Below the pieces are notes generated by a model. It searched no databases and was not told the origin of the DNA. It saw only the letters and a list, made by a program, of their open reading frames with translations. Shown here piece after piece: positions 11,201 to 18,425 of a stretch of DNA of 64,000 nt. Made by a program: the position numbers and the translations under genes. This DNA comes from Halovivax cerinus (lineage in GTDB: Archaea; Halobacteriota; Halobacteria; Halobacteriales; Natrialbaceae): the NCBI RefSeq assembly GCF_024498195.1, contig NZ_CP101824.1, positions 3,838,758 to 3,902,757 on the forward strand, given 5' to 3'. How positions within the stretch are numbered: the first letter of the stretch is position 1; each line of letters starts with the position of its first letter.

Positions 11201-12165
11201 TCGTAGACGCCGTCGGTCTGGTCCCGCGGCTCGGAACCGGCCCCGACGTACACGGAACCGTCGACGACCACCGGGTGCATCGAGACCAGTCCGTCCATCT
11301 CGAAGCGCCAGCGTTCGCTCCCGTCGGTGGCGTTCAGCGCGAAGACGGCGGAGAACGCTGGATCGCTTGCCGAGACCAGTCCGGTCGCGTAGATCGTCTC
11401 GCCCGTCGCCGAGAGACCGTTCGAGATGTCCTCGTTGAGATCGTACGACCACAGTTCGGTGCCGGTCTGGAGGTCAAACGCGTGGAGGTACTCCCCGCGA
11501 CTGACGTAGAACGTATCGTCCAGGATGACCGACGCACCAGCGTCGAAGGACGTCCGGTTCCACCGTTCGGCGCCGTCGACAGTGTCGTAGGCGTGGATCT
11601 CGCCACCGGATCCGCCCTCGGTGGTGACCACGACGCCGTTCGCCGCCGAGAGCTCGTCGTAATTGTCGCCGACACTGACGTTCCAGGCGACCTCGCCGGT
11701 GTCGGTGTCCACCGCCCGGAGCGTCTCGTACCCGGCCACGAACGCGAGGGCTCCCGAGGCGACCGCGGACACGTCCCAGTCGTCGTTCGCGAACTCGTAG
11801 ATCCAGCGGGCGTCGGGATTCGTCTTCGGCCCGGAGGCGTTCGGGTTGTGTCCGGACCGCCCAGGATCACGTCCGGCGACGCCCCAGTCGCCAGCGTCCA
11901 GTTCCGGCCAGCCGGTCTGTGCGACGGACCCATCGACGCCCGGCGTTCCAGTCACGCCGTTTCGAGAGTCACCGGCCAGGTGCACCGGTTGGGCCGGATC
12001 AGCGGCCGGGGGCGCGGCCGCAGTCGACGATGGACCCGCCGGCCCCGCTCCCAGCGAGGCGCCGACGGGGCCAGCGATGACCGAGAAGACGACGAGCGCC
12101 GTGACGAAGACGGTGAACGCACGCTCACGACCGGTTCGCATCCGATGATTTTCAAATCCACCCAT
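2206..12165 (-). CDS. Giant secreted PQQ-propeller / cadherin-like repeat surface protein with PGF-CTERM anchor
   Basis: A 3,319-residue mosaic exported protein. Approximate order: signal segment (to about 45, hydrophobic around 16-34); PQQ/quinoprotein-like beta-propeller blocks at 93-465, 573-990 and 1127-1492, each built of many short repeats of the type YAFDAxTG...W; CARDB-like domains after each (470-570, 992-1100, 1497-1590) and near 3160-3255; choice-of-anchor-D-like domains at 1593-1698, 1703-1808 and 2598-2695; eight cadherin-like repeats at 1815-2594; Ig-like segments 2705-2880; a PGF-pre-PGF-like domain at 2915-3050; an acidic Gly/Asp linker; and PGFG, a hydrophobic helix and a basic tail at 3298-3319. 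That tail is the archaeosortase A sorting signal, so the mature protein should be lipid-anchored outside the cell. N-glycosylation sequons are frequent. A start at residue 9 (12141) is also possible. A binding or adhesion role is inference. Confidence 0.9.
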   Translation of the reverse strand: MGGFENHRMRTGRERAFTVFVTALVVFSVIAGPVGASLGAGPAGPSSTAAAPPAADPAQPVHLAGDSRNGVTGTPGVDGSVAQTGWPELDAGDWGVAGRDPGRSGHNPNASGPKTNPDARWIYEFANDDWDVSAVASGALAFVAGYETLRAVDTDTGEVAWNVSVGDNYDELSAANGVVVTTEGGSGGEIHAYDTVDGAERWNRTSFDAGASVILDDTFYVSRGEYLHAFDLQTGTELWSYDLNEDISNGLSATGETIYATGLVSASDPAFSAVFALNATDGSERWRFEMDGLVSMHPVVVDGSVYVGAGSEPRDQTDGVYDPKFYRLNATDGHVEWLFDANTRPNGAAVADGSVYLSSGNTVRALDVVTGELQWRHRLPGSITYGLHYGRIDALPPAVADGVVYAANDRGHLVALDGATGTELSRYRFEGSATAPVIADDRIYVHTTDGTETNTDYTRVYALEETPFEFSGLSPSKTTVAPGEAFTVDVTVENVDDETRDYNLSLRADLPYPDGEPVLGWKNGTIASGATTSLAFTTALDSAASWNLSVHRLLETESAIDPVTVDVVHPTPDDRWAMAGSDAHRTDANSNTDGPSQYFQQAWNVSGVDEDTTPVIDDGTVYHVRHQNRYDGLADVHAVSARDETTGDQRWAYNFTADNRRPAGSPAVVNDTVYVATRPFHFFDGGGSIERGTVYAFDANTGAVDWTTATTINESHTSYEHGPVVANGLVYVAGTVWEPNKNYENASVVALDAETGGVAWSNGFADRWEHEGYGTYAADAGHLFVTARDQVEAYSSEYEEELYAYDAASGSLDWTTSALNLVVDHQETPVVADGLVFVVNESDSVTGEPGEELVAINVSTGAEEWRFTPSNIPNSYGGDDDGWRLTKPAVSDGSLFVRQRAYSDGTYSRIHRIDAETGDAVWNRSTNYLQHLQVADGVIYGGETEFSTGHIRLYDAETGEKHGDSEGRISVAVANGTVLTYEPEDDRMEAVVEGGVVEFTNLSVDTHTVGEHENVTVTATATNVGALPRTYALNLDLAPDDYSDHHFWNSRSREGTLAPGESETITWSVRLDERGDFVFFLQPGAETNALDHSEIDRAGSVTVHVGDDRDGTVVDLGGPRDLASGPGSWPTESFDAGNTGNYTGTGAPTAVGDDTVTWLANQSTAWDSGPTVVGDTIFVGGRDSGGDRAVLAVNATDGSLRWEHATISSNGVEVPPVYAGGYLYALAADDRLYQLNATTGERLWTFDAGDDSGLTVVDDVVFVAGESGTDDAVFALNATTREVLWTFTRSSSGYGLSKPAVENGTVYVTHDSQATYAIDVASGETVWSVPIAGASSRLHSPVVADGVVYVDDTTYSSTDANVYALDPSDGHTIWSAPANVDGYTGSSPALANDTLYFTADGSLRAVDATTGTDRWSTSTCVAARHSPVYADGYVFVPMADSTVRTYDADTGDLVWRYEGYDEYAFTPAIVDGLLYTTGLENAEYVHSLVALSGGTTAEPTSMIDFGGLDVSPTDPTTGEDVTITANAKNNGDAACGYTADLVIDGVVEDTDTGTISSGATTEVAFTHTFSATGTYDVSIADLPSTAVTVTGPEPDVDVAPGSWDYGTVDVGEWTYTDFEVSNVGTADLDWTDSVLVGPDADEFDITSDDSNKYDYLPPGGSGYVRVSTAPTTAGTKTATLQVQSDDPDEPRFNVSLTAEVVGPPEIDVSPMNHDFGDVEVGENATTTIAVSNVGGGPLSFDGAQLTGADAGAYTVTSGGGATSIAAGGSHDVTVEFEPAATGQLDATLTLSSDDADEPTVDVALAGNGTITTQNRAPIAVADHYTTGVGETLTVDAPGRLANDLDPEGDAITTTNTGSPDNGTVSSVVDGSFTYTPDPGFVGTDSFRYLIRDEHGTYSSYGTVTVEVVDGNRAPVAVQDSYSVYEGETLHVSAPGRLANDYDPDGDAITTTNTGSPDNGTVSGVVDGSFTYTPDSGFTGTDSFRYLIRDDQGTYSSYGTVTVEVLPDPNQAPIAVDDHYSIAKGENLTVSAPGRLANDYDPDGDAITTTNTGSPDNGTVSGVVDGSFTYRPDPDFAGTDSFRYLIRDEHGAYSSYGTVIVEVVDGNRAPVAVDDYYSIAKGENLTVSAPGRLANDYDPDGDDLTTTNTGSPDNGTVSGVVDGSFTYRPDPGFVGTDSFRYLIRDEHETYSSYGTVTVEVFDTNGTAPVAVDDHFTTIEGQALTVDAPGRLANDYDPEGDDITTTNTGSPDNGTVSGVVDGSFTYTPDPGFTGTDSFDYIIRDEHGTYSSYGTVTVEVFPDPNQAPIAVDDHYTTIEGQALTVDAPGRLANDHDPDGDDITTTNTGSPDNGTVSGVVDGSFTYTPDPGFVGTDSFRYLIRDDQGTYSTYGTVTVEVVDGNRAPVAVDDYYSMVQGETLTVDAPGRLANDRDPDGDVITTTNTGSPDNGTVSGVVDGSFTYTPDPDFAGTDSFVYLMRDEHGAYSSYGTVTVEVSPDPNRAPVAVPDHFAVLQGESLDVAAPGRLANDYDLDGDDLITTNTGSPAHGTTSGVVDGSVTYTPDPGFVGVDSFDYRIRDEHGTYSDYSTVTVTVVDADITVGAEISVTPGTLDFGTTPVGSTRTKTITVANVGDRNLTLSDVTLAGPEADAFAITAGNGTAELGYGETEGFTVAYTPTALGTANATVTVHSDDPDEPTVDVSLAGSGSDDDAPTVDAIDVASSARDGATVYANGTTDVDVSVTVTDALGSVQSVRVELDARASPARRTETALFDATSGTWTASFDPGAIAADGRYDVSVEAVDDSGNRVTVAAADEVVVDRIAPQLAAIVDRVDATTGNVTVDASEPLRDGTLSVVLERPDGTNETVAVTGSNDAWTGTFALPEDGQYNVTATALDLAGNRATDEATARFLTGETDGNDTILLKMVPSGLFVEFTTDQPVTDTSVTMTESTTPLKPLDSDQLGVNFLNAALENRLADNLSHAVVGVPVDRAVLGSGTDADDVTIRHFDDDTNTWSAVPTTVENVTLPDGTIGDYWVANVTHFSTYGAIATDATPPGVTETNPTAGNEFAAGTSAATLRMEFEDAGSGVDASETVIIFDDTLVTFDDAATITSEFVEYEATGLTDGSSHSFEVVLADVAGNVHAETIDFSIGEETGGGSPTLPPPPSADISVSDLSVEPSTVEPGEPVTVTVHLENTGAGSGDHTVDLAIGDDEIVSEPITVEAGATATFTTPYAFDEPGTYTVAAGPYESVVEVLPEASGGDDPDDEPGGDGDDSTAGSGTDGENTGPGGDESAADGSDSIPGFGLLAAILAIALAAWRRQNR
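4386..6723 (-). repeat. Eight tandem cadherin-like coding repeats, 291-294 bp each
   Basis: Copies begin at 6723, 6432, 6138, 5847, 5553, 5259, 4968 and 4674 (residues 1815, 1912, 2010, 2107, 2205, 2303, 2400, 2498), giving periods of 97 or 98 residues. Each contains APGRLAND, TTNTGSP, GVVDGS, FTYTPD or FTYRPD, TDSF and a strand ending GTVTVEV. The DNA is nearly identical over long stretches, so the array can recombine. The linkers after copies 1, 3 and 6 are VVDGN and after copies 2, 5 and 7 PDPN, pointing to duplication of two-repeat units. Copy 8 is the most diverged. Confidence 0.95.
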
Positions 12166-12189
12166 GATGGTCGGTATCTACTTAGACAT

Positions 12190-12202
12190 CTAAAATATAG
12201 GT
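12190..12202 (-). promoter_or_regulatory. TATA-like box of the giant surface-protein gene
   Basis: Read on the minus strand, the stretch tatatttta lies about 28-36 bases before the ATG at 12165 within a locally AT-rich island of roughly 80 bases. This is the usual distance for a near-leaderless haloarchaeal transcript. Confidence 0.5.
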
Positions 12203-12252
12203 GCCGATAGAATTTGATTCATTAAGTGTAACCGGTTTCATATTCAGGAATG

Positions 12253-12271
12253 CGTTCCATAGAGCGGAACG
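12253..12271. promoter_or_regulatory. Palindromic operator candidate in the divergent promoter region
   Basis: A perfect 6-bp inverted repeat, cgttcc and ggaacg, with a 7-base spacer. It is located between the giant surface-protein gene and the FilR1-type regulator, 52 bases before the regulator start. Position suggests autoregulation or control of the surface protein. The half sites are short, so chance is not excluded. Confidence 0.35.
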
Positions 12272-12322
12272 ATTATCGTCGTTGGCCCCAGTCGTCGGGT
12301 CGATGATAGCGGGGGGACTCCG

Positions 12323-13099
12323 ATGACCGGCGTGACGACCGACGAGGCGGACGCCCGGCTCGCCGTCGAGGCGATCAAACGGGCCGACGCGCTGGCAGTG
12401 CTCGCCGACGGGGCTGTAACCAGAAGCGAACTGATGGACGCACTCGGCGTCTCCCGGACGACGGTCCACCGTCTCGTACGAGATCTGGAAGCGTCCGAGT
12501 TCGTGGTCGACGACGGGGGCACGTACGTCCTCACGGGCCTCGGTCGCACCGTCCAGCAGGCGACGGCCACCTACCGGGAGACGGTCGCGGCGTCGAGACA
12601 CCTCGAACCGCTGCTCACAGCCCTCGAAGACTGCGACGTCGACCTCGACGTGACCGCGTTCGCGGACGCGCGAGTGACCGTCCCCCACAGCAGGGATCCG
12701 TACGCACCCGTCCACCGCTTCAGCGAGTTGCTCGGCGACACCGACTCGCTCCGCGGGTTCGACACCACGTCGATCGCCCCGACGTACGCAGACGCGCTCC
12801 GGGACCAGCTCGATGACGGGTTGTCGATCGAGTTGATCTACGAACCGGTCGTTCTCGAACTGCTGGTCGACCAGTACGCGGACCTCGCGGCGGTCGCGTT
12901 CGACCAGGAATCGATCGCCGTCCACGTCCACGAGGCGATTCCGTTCGGCCTCGCCCTCTTCGACGACCACGTCGGCGTCGGTGCCTACGACGAAGAAACC
13001 GGGCAACTGCTCGTGTTCGTCGACAGCGACGATCCCGACGCCATCGCGTGGGGAGAGACGCTCTTCGAGCAGTTCCGCGACGAAGCGATCGCGCGGTAG
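12323..13099 (+). CDS. Winged-helix regulator with FilR1-like C-terminal domain
   Basis: A 258-residue predicted transcription regulator. Residues about 15-80 form a winged helix-turn-helix (recognition region around LGVSRTTVHRLVRDLE) and about 120-250 match the pattern of the FilR1 middle/DUF1724 domain that follows such helices in archaeal regulators, an alpha/beta sensor-like module. The ATG at 12323 is preceded by a G-rich stretch (gggggg) that may act as a weak ribosome site. It is divergent from the giant surface-protein gene with 157 bases between, so that gene is the first candidate target. The ligand is unknown. Confidence 0.8.
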   Translation: MTGVTTDEADARLAVEAIKRADALAVLADGAVTRSELMDALGVSRTTVHRLVRDLEASEFVVDDGGTYVLTGLGRTVQQATATYRETVAASRHLEPLLTALEDCDVDLDVTAFADARVTVPHSRDPYAPVHRFSELLGDTDSLRGFDTTSIAPTYADALRDQLDDGLSIELIYEPVVLELLVDQYADLAAVAFDQESIAVHVHEAIPFGLALFDDHVGVGAYDEETGQLLVFVDSDDPDAIAWGETLFEQFRDEAIAR

Positions 13100-13216
13100 G
13101 ACCACTCGCTGTAGCGCGGCGACTCGTCGATTTCGTCCGCACCGTCACCGGTCCCGACCGACGAACGCACCCGTCGAAACCGAACCGTCGCTCCGGCCGA
13201 TCGATGCCGGTCGCAC

Positions 13217-13906
13217 TCAGTTCGTCGAGAAGTCGACGAGTTCCATCGAGACGGTAGTCTCGCCCGCTTCGTAGTAGGCCACGTACGGCGCCAATCCGAC
13301 CTCGGGCGAGATGCAACTCTCGTGGACGACCGCGCCGTCGACTTCGATCGATCCGGTGTAACACTCGACGCCAGCGTACGCGTCGATACCAGTCACCGCG
13401 GTCCGCATGGAGCCGTCCGGCGTCTGGACGGACCACTCGTTTCCGACCGCGAGCGTCTCGCCCTCGAAGTACCCGATCGTCGGCGAGAACAGCGAGACCA
13501 TCAGGAACGCGCCCGCCGGCGAGAACGCGAGTTGACTCTGGATATCCGTCGTGGCGCCGGTCACCGTCGTCTCGTAGGAGGTCTCGCCGACGTCGTACGA
13601 GAGCGAGACGGTCGCCTCGTCGGCCGTCACGTCGGAGACGTCCCAGACGATCGTGCCATCCCCGTCTCCCTCCATGTATACGTCGTACGTGTAGGTGGCA
13701 GCCCGATCGTACTCAAACGCCTGCCACTCGGCTTCGGCGAGATCGTCCGCCGAGCCGCCGTTCGAACCCGGGTCGGTCGTGTCGCTTTCGTCGCCCCCGG
13801 GCGATGCGGCACCGTCGATCCCGGCGTTCGTACAGCCCGCCAGGAGAACCAGGCTGGCGAGACCGATCACGACGAGGAGTCGTCGCTTCGAGACGGAACG
13901 GTGCAT
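13217..13906 (-). CDS. Predicted exported lipoprotein, unknown function
   Basis: A 229-residue protein starting with a basic stretch, a hydrophobic segment and the lipobox LAGC (Cys25), followed by a Gly/Ser/Asp-rich linker typical of haloarchaeal lipoproteins. The rest looks beta-rich, with repeated strands around YTYDVYMEGDG and VSLSYDVGE. No Arg-Arg Tat motif of the strict kind is present; SKRRLL is near it. I recognise no functional family. It is a single gene, convergent with the FilR1-type regulator. Confidence 0.75.
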   Translation of the reverse strand: MHRSVSKRRLLVVIGLASLVLLAGCTNAGIDGAASPGGDESDTTDPGSNGGSADDLAEAEWQAFEYDRAATYTYDVYMEGDGDGTIVWDVSDVTADEATVSLSYDVGETSYETTVTGATTDIQSQLAFSPAGAFLMVSLFSPTIGYFEGETLAVGNEWSVQTPDGSMRTAVTGIDAYAGVECYTGSIEVDGAVVHESCISPEVGLAPYVAYYEAGETTVSMELVDFSTN

Positions 13907-14468
13907 ACGATATCCCGGACCCCGGCGGCTAAATACGCACCTGCCGGAATTCGTTTCGCCACCCGAACGACGTTTCGGGATCCGAACGACGGGACACCCG
14001 ACGGCTCCGCGTCATCCTCGCCGATCACCGGAGTGGTGAGCCACGTGGTCGTAGCCGACACGATACGGACGGTCACGCACAGGGATCTTCGCATACGTCA
14101 CACTTCGTCTGCGGCCGACGGCGTAACCGCTCACGAGTGCACCGCCGATACCGAGACGACGTTCGATCCGATTGAGGCGAGATGTACGTCTCTCCAGAAC
14201 GACGTTCACGGCGTGAACACGAATCGGCGTGCGTATCGGGAGCGACTGTATCGACAGCCGTGACCGCATCTGACAGCCATAGACGGGGATCCGCTCGTCG
14301 GCCAGGCCTCGTCGTGTGGGAACTGGTCCATGGAGTGGCGCCACTGGAGAGGGACGACACGTGAACCGGAGCGGGAATCAGAACTGGCACAGCGATGCCC
14401 AATAGACGCCACCGTCGATTGGAACCGAACCGCGAAGAATCGTCGTAGCGAAGTGTGACGAGCAGTAC
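13907..14468. other. Gene-free stretch of 562 bases upstream of the lipoprotein
   Basis: Composition is less GC-rich than the flanking genes. Short open frames exist on both strands, but none has a convincing start, codon bias or recognisable sequence. No tRNA, strong hairpin or tandem repeat is seen. In other haloarchaea the space after ftsZ1 often holds secE and nusG; neither is here. Confidence 0.5.
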
Positions 14469-15716
14469 TCAGCCGACGAAGTCGATGTCGTCGTCATCCT
14501 CGACGTCGACATCGGAGTGTCCGCCTGCGTTCTGTCCACTGGGGGCACCCTGCCCACCCGCGGGCGGCTGACCGCCGGCCCCGCCGCCGACGCCCTGGGG
14601 CTGGACAGCCTCGCCGTCGGGCCGGCCGTAGATCTGCGGGGACGTGACGCCCGTGACGACGATCATGGTGCGCATGCTCCCTTCGAGCGTCTCGTCGATC
14701 GAGGTGCCCCAGATGATGCGCGCGTCGGGATCGATCCGATCGTAGATCTCCTCGACGACGCCCTCTGCCTCCTCGATGGACATGTCGTTGCCACCGGTGA
14801 CGTTGACGAGCGCGGAGCTCGCACCGGAGATGTCCACGTCCAGCAGGGGCGAGCGGAGGGCCGTCTTGACGGAGTCCTCGGCCTTCGCTTCTGAGTCGGA
14901 CTCACCGAGGCCGATCATCGCGACGCCACCTTTCTCCATGACGGTGCGGACGTCGGCGAAGTCCAGATTGACGAGGCCGGGTTTCGTGATGAGTTCCGTG
15001 ATCCCCTTCACGGAGCGCATCAGGACCTCGTCGCTCACCTTGAACGCCTGGCGGACGGGGAGCTTGCCCACGGAGTCGAGCAGACGGTCGTTGGGGACGA
15101 CGATGACGGTGTCGGAGACGTCGCGGAGGCGTTCGAGGCCGGCCTCGGCGTTCGTCCGGCGGACCTCGCCCTCGGCGGTGAAGGGCGTGGTGACGATGGA
15201 AATGGTCAGCGCGCCCGATTCACGAGCCGCCTTGGCGACCACGGGAGCCGAACCCGTCCCGGTGCCGCCGCCGAGGCCAGCGGTGACGAAGACCATATCC
15301 GAGCCCTCGATGGCGTCGTAGATGTCTTCCTGGCTCTCGAGAGCGGCCTCCTCGCCGACCTGCGGGAGCGACCCGGCGCCGCGGCCGGACGTCTTCTGTT
15401 CGCCCATGAGGATCTTGGTGTCCGCCTCGATTTCCACCAGGTGCTGGACGTCCGTGTTCGCGGCGACCAGTTTCGCCCCGTGGATGCCCTCCTCTTCCAT
15501 CCGGTGGACCGTGTTCCCGCCGGCACCCCCGCAGCCGACGACCGTGATGTCCGTCTGGAGGTCCTGGAGGACGTCTTCGAGTTCTTCGTCCGTCATCGTA
15601 CCCGACGTGTTCGCCCCGTCCGACACGGGTTCGGGGTCGTCCGAAACGGGGTCCCCCCGCGACTCGGGCGCCCCCGATTCGGCCTCGTCGATGGCATCTT
15701 CGACTATCGAATCCAT
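14469..15716 (-). CDS. ftsZ1: Cell division protein FtsZ1
   Basis: A 415-residue tubulin-superfamily GTPase that polymerises at mid-cell; in haloarchaea FtsZ1 acts in division together with FtsZ2 and has a role in shape. Nucleotide-binding GCGGAGGN lies at residues 61-68 and the tubulin signature GGGTGTGS near 147-154; the synergy-loop acidic residues (NLDFADV) are present. The N-terminus [13 protein letters not shown] is the characteristic FtsZ1 start, so ATG 15716 is chosen over an in-frame start at 15740. The C-terminus has a Gly/Pro/Gln-rich linker and an acidic end ([11 protein letters not shown]), likely the partner-binding tail. Confidence 0.96.
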   Translation of the reverse strand: MDSIVEDAIDEAESGAPESRGDPVSDDPEPVSDGANTSGTMTDEELEDVLQDLQTDITVVGCGGAGGNTVHRMEEEGIHGAKLVAANTDVQHLVEIEADTKILMGEQKTSGRGAGSLPQVGEEAALESQEDIYDAIEGSDMVFVTAGLGGGTGTGSAPVVAKAARESGALTISIVTTPFTAEGEVRRTNAEAGLERLRDVSDTVIVVPNDRLLDSVGKLPVRQAFKVSDEVLMRSVKGITELITKPGLVNLDFADVRTVMEKGGVAMIGLGESDSEAKAEDSVKTALRSPLLDVDISGASSALVNVTGGNDMSIEEAEGVVEEIYDRIDPDARIIWGTSIDETLEGSMRTMIVVTGVTSPQIYGRPDGEAVQPQGVGGGAGGQPPAGGQGAPSGQNAGGHSDVDVEDDDDIDFVG

Positions 15717-15737
15717 TCTTGAAACGGTCTTACGAGC

Positions 15738-15749
15738 CAATCATTATCA
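15738..15749 (-). promoter_or_regulatory. TATA-like box of ftsZ1
   Basis: On the minus strand gataatgattgg lies 22-33 bases before the ATG at 15716, in the usual place for an archaeal TATA element. It argues against the upstream in-frame start at 15740, which would overlap it. Confidence 0.4.
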
Positions 15750-15945
15750 TCGTTTCCCCCAACGTCATGCACGCGTCTGACGCCAACCCGTACCGCCCAC
15801 TGTCGTTCAATTATCGACACTGGCCTGTTAGCTCAGCCGTAGCCACCAGCAAACCGTATTCGTCGCGAGACCGTCGATGCACAGTCGGTGCAGCGCTCCC
15901 GTTCGAGGCGCGTACCACCGTCCGTTCGGTCACAGGACCGCTCGG

Positions 15946-17310
15946 TCACAGCCGAAACCGGCGGGTCGTCCGCTCGTGGACGGCCTCCGGTTCGATCTCC
16001 TCGCCGTCGACGGTCACCGATTCGCCGGCCGCCAGCCGTCCGTACAGCGGCCCCTCGGGGACGCCCAGATCGCGAGCGTGCGACGGATCGAACGTCACCG
16101 CCTCCACCTCGACGACGGCGTCGTCGACGGCGACGCGCTCGTACCCAGGGCGAAGGATAGCAGCGAGATCGTCGACGATATCCCGTGGCAACCCGCCCGG
16201 CGTTCGTCCCCCATCGATCCCGGTCGGGATCGCCGCACGGTCGCCGAGGCGGCTGCCGCCGTTGGATGTCTCGACCGCCACGACGTTGCCCGCGACGACG
16301 TCCCACGTCCGGTCGGGATCGATTCCCTCCGCCGTCGCGACGAGGTCCGTCGGCAAGGAAACGACGTCGAACGCGTCGGTCTCCCGGTCGCCGAATCGAA
16401 CGCCGTCTGCGATCGGTCCCAGGTCGGCTTCGACGGCGTCGACCAGCGACAGCGGTCGGTCGCCGACCTCGCGCACCCAGGCCTCGCTGACGGCCCGGAA
16501 TCCCAGGTCCTCGATCGTCTCCCGGAGATCGGGCTTCGTCCCCTCGACGACGGCGACCTCGGAGTCGGTGGCCGCGAACGCGTCGCGAACGACGGACTCC
16601 ACCGCGCCCCCGTCGTCGATTTCGTCGAGCCCCCAGTCGGCCGCAATGTGGCCGACGGCCCACGGCGTCTCCCGGACGATGCGTTCGAATCGCGGGACGT
16701 AGTGGCCGCCGCCGAACCCGACGAGCTGACGCGGCCGCTCGGTCACCGGGTCCGTTCGGTGCGGGTCGACGCCCCGCAGATCGAGGATGGCGCGAGCCAC
16801 CGCCTCGGCGCCGGCCGGGTCGTCCCACTGTTCGTCGTCGCTCCCCAGTTCGGCGAACACCGACGGACACCCGACGTCGGTCGGACCGTGGTGGGTACAC
16901 TCCATTCCGACGTCGTACCCGGGCGGCGCGTGCCGGTCGTACGCGCCAATCAGCTCCGCGAGGGCGTTCGGTGCGGCGTCGGCGAACGCGTTCGGTTCGC
17001 CGCCGAACTCCGCGGGACCGACGTTACCAGTGAAGTGGGCCGTCAGGAGCGGTCCCGTCTCGCCGGAGTGGCGCGAGGCGAAGACGAGGAGGTCGGGCTC
17101 CTCGCTGAACGCCGCGGCCGGCTCGACGAGGTCGAGGTGGAGCGCCTCGAACGAGCGGAGTTCGAATCCGTCCGTTCGATAGTACGCCCCGCCGCCGTCG
17201 GCGTCGGGGCGCGTCTCGTCCTCGTGAGCGTCCCACGCAACGAGAGCTCGAAGCTGGTCACAGATGTGCACCGACGCCCGATCGGCGCGGCTCTCGACGA
17301 TCGCGATCAC
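15946..17310 (-). CDS. dtdA: D-aminoacyl-tRNA deacylase, DtdA/Dtd2 type
   Basis: About 454 residues. It hydrolyses D-amino acids from mischarged tRNA, using the archaeal/plant-type metal-dependent enzyme. The diagnostic His-rich motif ECTHHGPTD sits near residue 140, preceded by FASRHSGE and LTAHFTGN, all landmarks of this family. The chosen start is GTG 17310 (VIAIVESRAD), where homologues usually begin; GTG 17334 would add eight residues. It carries a haloarchaeal C-terminal extension of about 170 residues beyond the catalytic core, with strong acidic bias. It is divergent from aroE. Confidence 0.88.
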   Translation of the reverse strand: MIAIVESRADRASVHICDQLRALVAWDAHEDETRPDADGGGAYYRTDGFELRSFEALHLDLVEPAAAFSEEPDLLVFASRHSGETGPLLTAHFTGNVGPAEFGGEPNAFADAAPNALAELIGAYDRHAPPGYDVGMECTHHGPTDVGCPSVFAELGSDDEQWDDPAGAEAVARAILDLRGVDPHRTDPVTERPRQLVGFGGGHYVPRFERIVRETPWAVGHIAADWGLDEIDDGGAVESVVRDAFAATDSEVAVVEGTKPDLRETIEDLGFRAVSEAWVREVGDRPLSLVDAVEADLGPIADGVRFGDRETDAFDVVSLPTDLVATAEGIDPDRTWDVVAGNVVAVETSNGGSRLGDRAAIPTGIDGGRTPGGLPRDIVDDLAAILRPGYERVAVDDAVVEVEAVTFDPSHARDLGVPEGPLYGRLAAGESVTVDGEEIEPEAVHERTTRRFRL

Positions 17311-17477
17311 GTGTGTACCTGTGAGTGGACTCACCGAATACTCGTCGGTTCGGCGACGATCGTCACACCTGTAGGGGCGCCCCCTCGGATCGTCCCCTTC
17401 CTGTCGTCCGGGATTTCTCCCCGATCCGAGAGTGTCGACACCGACCCTGTTAACTGCGACCCGTGCCCACTCGACGT

Positions 17478-18329
17478 ATGGACGTCTACGGCCTTCTGGG
17501 AAACCCCGTCGGCCACTCGCTCTCGCCGCCGATGCACGAGGCGGCGTACGAGGCCCACGAGATGGACGCGACCTACGTCACGTTCGAACCCGATCAGGAC
17601 GCGCTCGACGGCGCGATCCAGGGCGCCACTGCGCTCGGAATTGCTGGACTGAACGTCACGATTCCGTTCAAGGAAGAGGCGATCGACCACGTCGAGCCGG
17701 ACGATCTGGCGACCCGTATCGGGGCTGTCAACACGATCGCGTTCCCCGAAGGCGACTCGGCGGGAGCCGACGACCGGGACGCGGTCGCCCGGCCGATCGG
17801 ACACAACACCGACGCGACCGGTGCCGTCCGCGCCCTTCGCGAGCGAGGGTTCGCCGACCGCCAAGACTCACTCGACGGTGCCACAGCGGTCGTCGTCGGT
17901 GCGGGCGGCGCCGGCCGGGCGATCGCGTTCGGTCTCGCAGACGCCGGCGCGACCGTCCGCGTGGCCAACCGGACCGTCGAGCGGGCGACGACGCTCGCGA
18001 GCGAGGTGCCCGGGGCGTCCGGCCGCGGCCTCGACGATCTCTCGTCCATCGTCGACGATGCCTCGGTCCTGGTCAACGCGACCAGCGTCGGGATGGAGTC
18101 CGACGAGTCGATCGTCCCCCGATCGGCGTTGCACGACGAGCTGGTCGTGATGGACGCCGTCTATCGCCCGCTCGAGACTCGCCTCGTCCGGGACGCCGAC
18201 GCGGTCGGCGCGACGACCGTCGACGGTAGCTGGATGCTCCTCTACCAGGGGGCAGCGGCGTTCGAACGCTGGACTGGACTGGCTGCCCCGGTCGACGCGA
18301 TGCGACGCGCACTCCGGAGTGCGCTGTGA
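17478..18329 (+). CDS. aroE: Shikimate dehydrogenase
   Basis: A 283-residue NADP-dependent enzyme reducing 3-dehydroshikimate to shikimate in the aromatic amino acid pathway. The N-terminal substrate domain has [17 protein letters not shown] (residues 7-23) and [10 protein letters not shown] with the catalytic Lys near residue 65; the nucleotide domain has GAGGAGRA near 140-147. The final segment ends with the family's [14 protein letters not shown] helix. It heads a same-strand run with the helix-hairpin-helix protein and pabBAC, so chorismate made through this pathway would feed the pab enzymes. Confidence 0.95.
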   Translation: MDVYGLLGNPVGHSLSPPMHEAAYEAHEMDATYVTFEPDQDALDGAIQGATALGIAGLNVTIPFKEEAIDHVEPDDLATRIGAVNTIAFPEGDSAGADDRDAVARPIGHNTDATGAVRALRERGFADRQDSLDGATAVVVGAGGAGRAIAFGLADAGATVRVANRTVERATTLASEVPGASGRGLDDLSSIVDDASVLVNATSVGMESDESIVPRSALHDELVVMDAVYRPLETRLVRDADAVGATTVDGSWMLLYQGAAAFERWTGLAAPVDAMRRALRSAL

Positions 18330-18425
18330 CGTGATTCCCCCGGCAGGGATCGGGATGGGACGGCCTCGGACGGCTCGCTACCGTAATCGAACGATTTTAG
18401 CCGACCACCCGTGTACCGTCACGAT

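Noticed and set aside
14012..14344. A 110-codon minus-strand frame in the gap between the lipoprotein gene and ftsZ1
   Set aside because: No coding-like codon bias, no recognisable motif and no promoter at a suitable distance.
15820..15860. ctgttagctcagccgtagc resembling the D-arm start of a tRNA
   Set aside because: No T arm or acceptor match follows within 90 bases.
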